This document shows, piece by piece, positions 1 to 6,133 of a DNA stretch of 12,073 nt (position 1 is its first letter; each line of letters starts with the position of its first letter). The stretch covers positions 1 to 12,073 of the forward strand of contig JALTMS010000503.1 in the NCBI GenBank assembly GCA_027001345.1, read 5' to 3'. The stretch comes from Acidobacteriota bacterium (GTDB taxonomy: Bacteria; Acidobacteriota; Polarisedimenticolia; J045). Under the pieces are notes generated by a model, which saw nothing but the letters and a program-made list of their open reading frames with translations, made no database searches and had not been told where the DNA came from. A program made the translations under genes and the position numbers.

Positions 1-449
1 ATCATCACTTGCCGGCGCATCACATCGGCGACATAGAGCGTCCCGTCGTCCGCGAAGACCAGGCCAGCGGGCTTGGAGAGCTTTCCGCCCGCCTGATCGC
101 CGATCGGTTCGAACAGACCCTGCTCGAGATCGATCTTGATCACCGTACGCAGTACGGAATCGGCGACGTAGATGATGCCGTCATAGACGTCGACGCCTCG
201 TGGACGCTGGAAGCCCTTGAGGGGAGTGTCGCCGAGCAGCACCGCGGTCAGACCACGTCGCGCACCCGGCAGATCGGCATCGGTCGAAATCGCCTCGAGA
301 AACTGCAGTCGAGGCGGATCGGGAGGCGGAGGGAAGAAGGCCGGTCCGCTGACGGGTGGAGCCTTGCCTGCCGGCGAGCAGCTCGCGAGGGCCAGCAGGC
401 CGATGGCAAGTGAAGCGAGAACGAACCTCGGGCTCAGTGACAATCTCAT
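1..449 (-). CDS. NHL-repeat / six-bladed beta-propeller lipoprotein, N-terminal part (cut by window edge)
   Basis: The frame is open from the start at 449 to the left edge; about 149 residues are visible and the C-terminus is missing. It begins with a charged N-terminus and hydrophobic stretch (about residues 9-22) ending in the lipobox LASC, with Cys24 as the predicted lipidated residue. The +2 residue is Ser, so outer-membrane sorting is expected. A proline-rich linker follows (about 38-48), then two blade-like units, near 80-107 (RPRGVDV, IIYVAD) and 125-149 (KPAGLVF, TLYVAD). The P-x-G-(L/V)-x-(V/F) and (I/L)YVAD pattern is typical of NHL repeats. Such propellers bind proteins or ligands, and this one would sit in the periplasm or on the outer membrane. 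It lies about 100 bp downstream of a secreted tetraheme cytochrome gene on the same strand, which suggests a related extracellular electron transfer role (inference). The exact number of blades cannot be seen. Confidence 0.85.
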   Translation of the reverse strand, partial: MRLSLSPRFVLASLAIGLLALASCSPAGKAPPVSGPAFFPPPPDPPRLQFLEAISTDADLPGARRGLTAVLLGDTPLKGFQRPRGVDVYDGIIYVADSVLRTVIKIDLEQGLFEPIGDQAGGKLSKPAGLVFADDGTLYVADVMRRQVM

Positions 450-455
450 CATCAT

Positions 456-460
456 CTCCT
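456..460 (-). promoter_or_regulatory. Ribosome binding site that picks among three tandem ATGs
   Basis: The minus strand reads AGGAG and then immediately ATGATGATG. The first ATG (453-455) has no spacing from the AGGAG and the second (450-452) only 3 nt. The third (447-449) has 6 nt, the normal distance, so I start the lipoprotein at 449. The choice changes the protein by at most two residues. Confidence 0.6.
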
Positions 461-486
461 CGCGACCCTGCGGCCCAACAAGAAGA

Positions 487-515
487 CAGGCCGGGGTGTT
501 GGACGCCCCGGCCTG
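487..515 (-). terminator. Intrinsic terminator after the tetraheme cytochrome gene
   Basis: A perfect 10-bp G+C-rich stem (arms 487-496 and 506-515, CAGGCCGGGG / CCCCGGCCTG) has a 9-nt loop. On the minus strand it is followed by TCTTCTTGTT. It begins 35 nt after the cytochrome stop codon and ends about 30 nt before the lipoprotein start. It may end most cytochrome transcripts and let only a fraction read into the lipoprotein gene, as is common when a very abundant secreted protein precedes accessory genes (inference). Confidence 0.75.
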
Positions 516-550
516 CCCCTTGGGGAAGACACGTTCTTTGCCGACCCGTC

Positions 551-1231
551 CTACTTGTCGTGGCAGGTCAGACAGAGTCCCGAAGGCGAACCCGTACCAC
601 TGGTCTGCCCCACGCGGAGCAGCTTGGTGTTGGCAACGGCTTCGCCCGCGGAGTCATGGACGTCGTGGCAACTGCTGCACTGGACCTTACCACCCTCGAG
701 CACGTCAGCAATCGTGCCGGAAGTACCCATGTTGTTCGAGGTCGGGTGCAGGCCCGTATCGGTGGTGTCATAGACGATGGAGATCGGGTGGGTCGCACGC
801 AGATCCGGGTTGCCGGCATCCTGGAGCTGGGGGACCTGGTCGCCCGTACCGATGAAGGTCGTTCCGCCATGGCCGTCGAAGTCGTCGAGAGCAACGGTGC
901 CGTCATGACAACCCAGGCACATCTTGCTGATGCCGGTGGGGTTGGCATCGATAGCGCCGTCGAGGGTGGAAGAAGAGTACATGGTGTAGGTGGCGGTGGA
1001 GAGGGTGTGGTTCCACAGCAGGCCCACCAGGCCCGTGGTGCGGCCCTGATCGTGGGGCGCGTGGCAGACGCGGCAGATCTCACCGCTGCTGTTCCAGCCA
1101 TCGCCGGAGAAGTCGTGGGGGCTGCCGGTGATCCCGTTGCCGTTACCGTTGGCCAGCACCGGGAGGCTCGCGGCGAAGAGTACCGCCGCCAGAAGGGTCA
1201 GAAAGAACGCAGATCTTTTGATGTGTCTCAT
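551..1231 (-). CDS. Secreted tetraheme cytochrome c, OmcE-like candidate nanowire subunit
   Basis: The 226-residue precursor has a Sec signal peptide (basic N-terminus, hydrophobic core about 8-24, likely cleavage after Ala27 in LPVLA-NG). The mature protein is about 199 residues. Four heme-binding CxxCH motifs are at 53-57 (CRVCH), 105-109 (CLGCH), 185-189 (CSSCH) and 220-224 (CLTCH), the last almost at the C-terminus. Further histidines at 39, 60, 75, 121, 148, 162 and 192 are more than enough for bis-His ligation of all four hemes. SPHDFSG, LLWNHT, CLGCHDGTVA, THPIS and CSSCHDVH fit the doubled-CXXCH / cytochrome c3-like family. From memory, size, heme number and motif order match OmcE of Geobacter, a tetraheme protein that polymerises into extracellular filaments; I could not align them. 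A good AAGGAG lies 7 nt before the ATG. G+C content is lower than in the neighbouring operon. Cytochrome identity is near certain; the nanowire role is inference. Confidence 0.95.
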   Translation of the reverse strand: MRHIKRSAFFLTLLAAVLFAASLPVLANGNGNGITGSPHDFSGDGWNSSGEICRVCHAPHDQGRTTGLVGLLWNHTLSTATYTMYSSSTLDGAIDANPTGISKMCLGCHDGTVALDDFDGHGGTTFIGTGDQVPQLQDAGNPDLRATHPISIVYDTTDTGLHPTSNNMGTSGTIADVLEGGKVQCSSCHDVHDSAGEAVANTKLLRVGQTSGTGSPSGLCLTCHDK

Positions 1232-1321
1232 CGCTGGTCTCCTTGGAAGGGTCGTGTCTTCCTTAGTCTTTCCTCTTGTTTCTCGCCCCCCTGTCTGCGC
1301 CTTAGCCGCCTTGGCGGGGAG

Positions 1322-1349
1322 CTGACTTACTGCCTGTTTGGTAAGTCAG
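1322..1349. repeat. Perfect 9-bp inverted repeat, possible operator of the cytochrome gene
   Basis: Arms CTGACTTAC (1322-1330) and GTAAGTCAG (1341-1349) are perfectly complementary and separated by 10 bp. The element lies about 90 bp upstream of the cytochrome start. On the plus strand it is followed by TCATTGTTTTAC, so it could be a rightward terminator, but no rightward gene precedes it. A dimeric regulator site or a leader hairpin is therefore more likely (inference). Confidence 0.55.
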
Positions 1350-1463
1350 TCATTGTTTTACTACTATCCTCCGCCGATGTCGAGGGGAATCCTAGGCTTT
1401 TTTTCGGGCTCGGGGGGGCTCCCGGAGCCTCTTTGACGTCAATAACTTAGAGGCCAGTAATAT

Positions 1464-1478
1464 GGACCCCGAAGGTCC
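1464..1478 (-). terminator. Weak hairpin after the last gene of the mutase operon
   Basis: A GGACC stem with a 5-nt TTCGG loop and GGTCC lies 3 nt after the stop codon of the DUF115 gene. It is followed on the minus strand by ATATTACT. The stem is only 5 bp and the T tract is poor, so termination may be inefficient and the operon could read toward the cytochrome gene. Confidence 0.3.
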
Positions 1479-1481
1479 GCT

Positions 1482-2969
1482 TCAGCTCTCGAACCGCCCA
1501 CCATCTCCGGAAGCCCGATCCTGCCCACCACCGGCTCCCCCTTCCGCCAGCTCCACCGCACGACGCCCTAGGAGTTCAAAGCGCCTCCGGACCTGTTCGA
1601 ATGCTGCCGCCGTCGGTTGCCGGATCAGCGCGGGCCCCGCCAGAGCCCTGAGCACCCGACTCGGCGGGGAGAGCAGGGCCAGCCCGATCGCCGGCCCCAG
1701 CGGTTCGTCGGCCACTTCCTCGAAGCGCGCGAGCACGGCGGCGATCTCCTGCTGCAAGCGCCTGGCGTCGGTCGATCGCCGCTTTCTGTCATCGAAGGCC
1801 CGGGCCAGACTGCCGGGAGCCAGCGGCGGCAGGTGCTCGCGCAGCGCCGTCCATTCGATCACTTCCATCCCGGCGATGCGCGCCCCCTGGTCGGACAGGC
1901 TGAGGAAACGGGCCCGAGGATCCCGAGCGCGGATCGAAGCGAGCACCTGCTCGGTCTGCTCGCGATAGCAGACGAAGGGAAGTTCCGCCTCGAGCATCTG
2001 GCCTCTCCATCCCATCACCTGCTCGGTGGGGGCGCCAGCCCCGGCACGCCGACCGGTGTTGCCATCGGCCCCCAGGGCGAAGTCGAGTCCGGTCGCCAGA
2101 ATCGGAAAGGCTCCCAGGATCCAGGCCAGCAGCAACGCCGTGGTTCCCGCATTGCCCCCGGTCGGCAGCGAGGAGGCTCGCCCGAACCACCCCGCCAGCC
2201 AGCCATCGGCGGGACCGAGAAATACCGCCCGCCGCTCGATCGGCCAGTCGAGATGCGCCGGATGGGTGCTGGCCTTGGTGAAGAGCACGGCTCGATCGAG
2301 CAACGCAGGATCGACCCCCTCCAGATCCGCTGCACAGTTCTTGCCTTCGATGACGACGACACCATCCGGCCGCAGCCCCCGCTCGACCAGGGCCCGCACC
2401 GACGAATTGGTGGCCAGCAGCACGCAGCGGTCTGCCCATCCCTCGAGCTGGTCGAGCAGCACATTGCGCGACGGCCCCGAACCGATGACCACCAGCGGTC
2501 GACCAGCCAGCGCTCCGATCATCTCCGCCGCGCTGGCCGAAGTCAGCAGCCGGGGAAGGTTGGCTTCCAGGTGCTCGACCCAGCCCTCGGCTGCGGCGAG
2601 CAAGGTCTGCTGCTCGACCCGAGCCTGCCGCAGCCACTGAGCGATCGCCGCCGCGAAGCTCGCCGCATCGGGGGCCTCCGTCACTAGCCGGGCCGGTGGA
2701 TCGGCACGTAGCACCTCGAGGCCCAGGGTCAGCAGACCGCGGACCACCGCTCCAACCCGGTCCTCCACGGCGGACAGGGTCAGTATCCGGCCGCGGCGAC
2801 CGGTGACAGCACCCTCCGCCACCCAGGAGACGATCAGCGCCTCGGGACAGCGCGCGGCCAGCAACTCCAGGTGCTCGCCGCTGCCCCGGGTGAGCACCAC
2901 GGTGGGCGCCACCGTCTGCCGGGCCGCCCACTGCTCGACCCACTCGGTCAGGCGCTCGCGTTCACTCAC
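1482..2969 (-). CDS. DUF115 / MptE-like (6-hydroxymethylpterin pyrophosphokinase-like, MAF-type) protein
   Basis: The 495-residue protein has an internal domain (about 155-300) typical of the DUF115 / motility-associated-factor family. Visible motifs are VVIGSGPS (160-167), a Rossmann-like nucleotide-binding loop, then ATNSS (187-191), [13 protein letters not shown] (231-235), GGNAGTTA (271-278) and GLDFAL (294-299). Archaeal MptE is a 6-hydroxymethylpterin pyrophosphokinase. Bacterial flagellar relatives (Maf) are linked to nonulosonic acid glycosylation of flagellin. No flagellar or glycan gene is visible here. I start at GTG 2969: GGAGG sits 7 nt upstream, the start overlaps the meaB stop by 8 nt, and residues upstream of it would lie in meaB. 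The N-terminal 150 residues and the C-terminal 190 (charged, helical, with a Gly-rich end) have no motif I recognise. Co-transcription with mutAB-meaB is certain by layout; the functional link is unknown. Confidence 0.82.
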   Translation of the reverse strand: MSERERLTEWVEQWAARQTVAPTVVLTRGSGEHLELLAARCPEALIVSWVAEGAVTGRRGRILTLSAVEDRVGAVVRGLLTLGLEVLRADPPARLVTEAPDAASFAAAIAQWLRQARVEQQTLLAAAEGWVEHLEANLPRLLTSASAAEMIGALAGRPLVVIGSGPSRNVLLDQLEGWADRCVLLATNSSVRALVERGLRPDGVVVIEGKNCAADLEGVDPALLDRAVLFTKASTHPAHLDWPIERRAVFLGPADGWLAGWFGRASSLPTGGNAGTTALLLAWILGAFPILATGLDFALGADGNTGRRAGAGAPTEQVMGWRGQMLEAELPFVCYREQTEQVLASIRARDPRARFLSLSDQGARIAGMEVIEWTALREHLPPLAPGSLARAFDDRKRRSTDARRLQQEIAAVLARFEEVADEPLGPAIGLALLSPPSRVLRALAGPALIRQPTAAAFEQVRRRFELLGRRAVELAEGGAGGGQDRASGDGGRFES

Positions 2970-3969
2970 CCGGCGGCCTCCAGCCGTAGGCCTCGAGCAG
3001 GCGCTCAGCGGCCCAGGTGGGGGAAAGCTCTTCGGAAAGCACGCGCCCTTCGATCTCGGCCAGCAGGGCACGTACCGCGCGATGCTCCCGCAAGCTCTCG
3101 ATCAACCGCCGATCGATCACCGACCACATCCACTCCAGGCGCTGCTTTCGGCGGCGCTGTTCGAGGGCTCCGGACGCCCGATCCGCCTCCCAACGCCCGG
3201 CAATCGCCGCCCAGAGCGCATCGACCCCCTCTCCGCTCAGTGCGCTGAGGGTCAGTACCGGTCCCCGGCTCGCCGGAGCGCCCATGGTGCGCAGGGCGGC
3301 CTCCAGTTCTCCGCGCGCCGCCTCGGCCGCCGTCTTGCCGGCTCCGTCGGCCTTGTTGACGGCCACCAGGTCGGCGATCTCGACGATCCCACGCTTGATG
3401 CCCTGCAACTCGTCGCCGGCACCGGGAATCATCAGCACCAGCAGCAGGTCCACCATTTCGGCCACGTGGGTCTCGCTCTGCCCGACGCCGACGGTCTCGA
3501 CCAGCACCACGTCGTAACCGGCCGCCTCGCACAGCAGCAAGCTCTCCCGCGTCCGGCGCGCCACCCCACCGAGGGAGCCCGCCGCCGGCGACGGTCGGAT
3601 GAAGGCCCCATCCTCGGCGGCCAGGCCCGCCATGCGCGTCTTGTCGCCGAGGATACTGCCGCCGGTGCGCGTGCTCGAGGGATCGACGGCCAGCACGGCC
3701 ACCCGATGTCCGGCGGCGATCAACTGCCGGCCCATCACGTCGATCAACGTGCTCTTGCCGGCTCCCGGCACGCCGCTGATCCCCACCCGGCGTGCCCCGC
3801 CACTGTGGGGCAGCAGGCGGTTGAGCAGACGCTGGGCTCGCTGCTGGTGGGAACGCGCCGTGCTTTCTATCAGGGTGATCGCCTGGGCCAGCCGCGCCCG
3901 ATCTCCTCGGCGCACGCCCGCGACCAGCTCGTCCACCGACGGACGAGAGATGCCGCCGGCTTCACTCAT
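2962..3969 (-). CDS. meaB: Methylmalonyl-CoA mutase-associated G-protein chaperone MeaB
   Basis: The 335-residue length is normal for MeaB/ArgK-type SIMIBI GTPases. The P-loop GVPGAGKST is at 66-74, DPSS at 97-100, a switch segment ILGDKTRM at 106-113, [12 protein letters not shown] at 155-166 (Walker B/switch region) and the guanine-specificity motif NKAD at 205-208. A C-terminal helical extension (about 265-335) matches the family's dimerisation arm. MeaB binds the mutase, gates adenosylcobalamin loading, and protects and repairs the enzyme by GTP hydrolysis. The start overlaps the mutB stop by 8 nt (ATGAGTGA) and has no clear Shine-Dalgarno, so it probably depends on translation of mutB. 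Its own end overlaps the next gene in the same way (GTGAGTGA). Identification is secure; older annotations may call it ArgK or LAO/AO transport ATPase. Confidence 0.96.
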   Translation of the reverse strand: MSEAGGISRPSVDELVAGVRRGDRARLAQAITLIESTARSHQQRAQRLLNRLLPHSGGARRVGISGVPGAGKSTLIDVMGRQLIAAGHRVAVLAVDPSSTRTGGSILGDKTRMAGLAAEDGAFIRPSPAAGSLGGVARRTRESLLLCEAAGYDVVLVETVGVGQSETHVAEMVDLLLVLMIPGAGDELQGIKRGIVEIADLVAVNKADGAGKTAAEAARGELEAALRTMGAPASRGPVLTLSALSGEGVDALWAAIAGRWEADRASGALEQRRRKQRLEWMWSVIDRRLIESLREHRAVRALLAEIEGRVLSEELSPTWAAERLLEAYGWRPPGE

Positions 3970-6133
3970 CGTCGAGATCGTGCCCCAGGCGGCGGCCCAG
4001 CTCGATCAGCACCTCGGCCGCCGCCTCGCCGACGACGGTACCCGGCAGGAAGACGGCCGCGGCGCCCTCCCGGCGCAGGGTCTCCAGGTCGTCCGGGGGA
4101 ATCACCCCGCCGACGACGATCATGATGTCACTCCGCCCGTGGGCCGCGAGGGCCTCGCGCAGCGCAGGCACCAGCGTCAAGTGGCCGGCTGCCAGGGTAC
4201 TGACGCCGACGATATGAACGTCGTTCTCCACCGCCTGGCGGGCGGTTTCCTCGGGGGTCTGAAAGAGCGGGCCGATATCCACATCGAAGCCCAGGTCGGC
4301 AAAGGCGCTGGCGATCACCTTCTGACCCCGGTCGTGGCCGTCCTGCCCCATCTTGGCCACCAGGATCCGCGGACGGCGCCCTTCGGCCTTCTCGAAGCGG
4401 CGACACAGCTCCCTGACCTTCTCCACGATCGGCTCTCCTCCTCCCACCTCCGCCCGATAAACACCGGAGACGGCCTGGATCGCCGCCCGGTGACGGCCGA
4501 AGACCCGTTCGAGGGCGGAGGAGATCTCCCCCACCGTGGCCCGGGCCCGGGCGGCATCGACGCTCAACTCGAGCAGATTGCCCTCGCCGCTCTCCGCGCA
4601 GTGGGTCAAGGCCTGCAGGCAGCGCTCGACGGCCGTCGCGTCGCGCTCGCGGCGCAGACGCTCGAGCCGGGCGATCTGGGCCTCGCGTACGGCCCGGTTG
4701 TCCACCTTGAGCACCTCGAGGGGCGTCGGCTCGTCGGGGCGGAAGCGGTTGACTCCGACGATGGTCTGGCGTCCGGCGTCGATCCGCGCCTGGGTGCGCG
4801 CCGCCGCCTCCTCGATCCGCAGCTTGGGCAGACCGGTTTCGATCGCCCGGGCCATGCCGCCGAGCCCCTCGATCTCTTCGATGTGCTCGAGAGCCCGGCG
4901 CGCCAGGGCAGCGGTGAGAGTCTCGACGTGGACGCTGCCACCCCAGGGATCGATCGGATGGCAACTCCCACTTTCCTGCTGGATCTGGATCTGGGTGTTG
5001 CGGGCGATGCGCGCGGAGAAGTCCGTCGGCAGCGCCAGGGCCTCGTCCAGTGCGTTGGTGTGCAGCGACTGGGTGTGACCGTGGGCCGCGGCCAGCGCCT
5101 CGATCGCGGTGCGAATCACGTTGTTGAACGGATCCTGGGCGGTCAGCGACCAGCCGGAGGTCTGGCAGTGGGTCCGCAACGAGAGGGAACGCTCCTGGCG
5201 CGGTCCGAACTCCCGCAACAGCCGGGCCCACAGCAGCCGAGCCGCCCGCAGCTTGGCCACCTCCATGAAAAAATTCATCCCGATCGCCCAGAAGAAAGAC
5301 AGGCGCGGGGCGAAGGCGTCGATGGCCAGCCCCGCCGCCAGCCCCGTCCGCACGTACTCCAGCCCGTCGGCCAGGGTGTATCCCAGCTCGATGTCGCAGG
5401 TCGCTCCGGCCTCCTGCATGTGGTAGCCGGAAATGCTGATCGAATTGAAGCGGGGCATCCGCTCGGCGGTGAAACGAAAGATGTCGGCGATGATCCGCAT
5501 CGAGGGTGCGGGAGGATAAATGTAGGTGTTGCGGACCATGAATTCCTTGAGGATGTCGTTCTGAATCGTGCCGCTGAGCTTGTCGGGACCGACGCCCTGC
5601 TCCTCTGCGGCGACGATGTACAGCGCCATCACCGGCAGCACGGCGCCGTTCATGGTCATCGAGACGCTCATCCGGTCGAGGGGAATGCCTTCGAAGAGGA
5701 TGCGCATGTCGAGAATCGAGTCGATGGCCACGCCGGCCATGCCCACGTCTCCCGCCACCCGCGGATGGTCCGAGTCGTAGCCCCGGTGGGTGGCCAGATC
5801 GAAGGCGATCGACAGTCCCTTCTGCCCCGCTGCCAGGTTGCGACGGTAGAAGGCGTTGGAAGCCTCGGCGGTGGAAAAACCGGCGTACTGCCGAATGGTC
5901 CACGGCCGGCGGGTATACATCGTGGTGTAGGGCCCGCGCACAAACGGTGGCAGGCCGGGCTGGGTGTCGAGATGGTCGAGCCGGCCCAGATCGGCGCCGG
6001 TCAGCACCGTGTCGATCTCGATGCCTTCCGGCGTGCCCCATGTCTCCCCCACCCTCTCCGGCACCGAGGTCGGCGGCTGGTGCAGGTTCTCCCAATCCAG
6101 GTCCACCTGGGAGAAATCGAGGCGATCCCTCAT
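3962..6133 (-). CDS. mutB: Methylmalonyl-CoA mutase, large catalytic (alpha) subunit
   Basis: The 723-residue adenosylcobalamin enzyme interconverts succinyl-CoA and (R)-methylmalonyl-CoA. The N-terminal TIM-barrel domain has Tyr83, Gln191, Arg201 and Tyr237-His238. By constant offset these correspond to Tyr89, Gln197, Arg207, Tyr243 and His244 of the Propionibacterium enzyme. Tyr and Arg at these places mark methylmalonyl-CoA rather than isobutyryl- or ethylmalonyl-CoA mutases. The C-terminal cobalamin domain (about 585-723) has Lys594 and the base-off ligand motif D598-x-H600-x-x-G603 (in [11 protein letters not shown]), plus GGVIPPDD (675-682). I chose ATG 6133 because GGAGG lies about 8 nt upstream and it makes a 4-nt ATGA overlap with the mutA stop. 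A longer frame to 6202 would add residues lying in mutA. It pairs with MutA as a heterodimer and is chaperoned by MeaB. Confidence 0.98.
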   Translation of the reverse strand: MRDRLDFSQVDLDWENLHQPPTSVPERVGETWGTPEGIEIDTVLTGADLGRLDHLDTQPGLPPFVRGPYTTMYTRRPWTIRQYAGFSTAEASNAFYRRNLAAGQKGLSIAFDLATHRGYDSDHPRVAGDVGMAGVAIDSILDMRILFEGIPLDRMSVSMTMNGAVLPVMALYIVAAEEQGVGPDKLSGTIQNDILKEFMVRNTYIYPPAPSMRIIADIFRFTAERMPRFNSISISGYHMQEAGATCDIELGYTLADGLEYVRTGLAAGLAIDAFAPRLSFFWAIGMNFFMEVAKLRAARLLWARLLREFGPRQERSLSLRTHCQTSGWSLTAQDPFNNVIRTAIEALAAAHGHTQSLHTNALDEALALPTDFSARIARNTQIQIQQESGSCHPIDPWGGSVHVETLTAALARRALEHIEEIEGLGGMARAIETGLPKLRIEEAAARTQARIDAGRQTIVGVNRFRPDEPTPLEVLKVDNRAVREAQIARLERLRRERDATAVERCLQALTHCAESGEGNLLELSVDAARARATVGEISSALERVFGRHRAAIQAVSGVYRAEVGGGEPIVEKVRELCRRFEKAEGRRPRILVAKMGQDGHDRGQKVIASAFADLGFDVDIGPLFQTPEETARQAVENDVHIVGVSTLAAGHLTLVPALREALAAHGRSDIMIVVGGVIPPDDLETLRREGAAAVFLPGTVVGEAAAEVLIELGRRLGHDLDDE

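Larger units (their letters stand above)
1232..1481. other. AT-richer intergenic region with several palindromes, upstream of the cytochrome gene
   Basis: No coding potential is seen in these 250 bp. They should hold the end of the mutase operon and the cytochrome promoter. Visible elements are a 9-bp inverted repeat (1322-1349), the 10-bp palindrome TTGACGTCAA (1433-1442), a GGCTC-CCG-GAGCC hairpin (1417-1429), CCGCC-TT-GGCGG (1306-1317) and a small hairpin at 1464-1478. I cannot assign a convincing -35/-10 pair on the minus strand. A weak sigma-54-like pattern exists (GG at 1333-1334 and GC at 1321-1322, 10 nt apart, minus strand), but it lacks the usual TT before GC. At 1321-1380 only 27 of 60 bases are G or C, far below the window average. 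Confidence 0.6.

Noticed and set aside
1232..1481. A GEMM-type (c-di-GMP or cGAMP) riboswitch before the cytochrome gene
   Set aside because: Such riboswitches often precede multiheme cytochromes, so I looked for the conserved core on the minus strand. The hairpins present do not carry it.
2970..3071. Upstream extension of the DUF115 gene to 3071
   Set aside because: It would lie wholly inside meaB and has no good ribosome binding site, whereas GTG 2969 has GGAGG at 7 nt and a coupled overlap.
1617..4125. Long plus-strand open frames opposite the DUF115 gene and meaB
   Set aside because: They lie antisense to genes with clear family motifs and have biased, motif-free translations.
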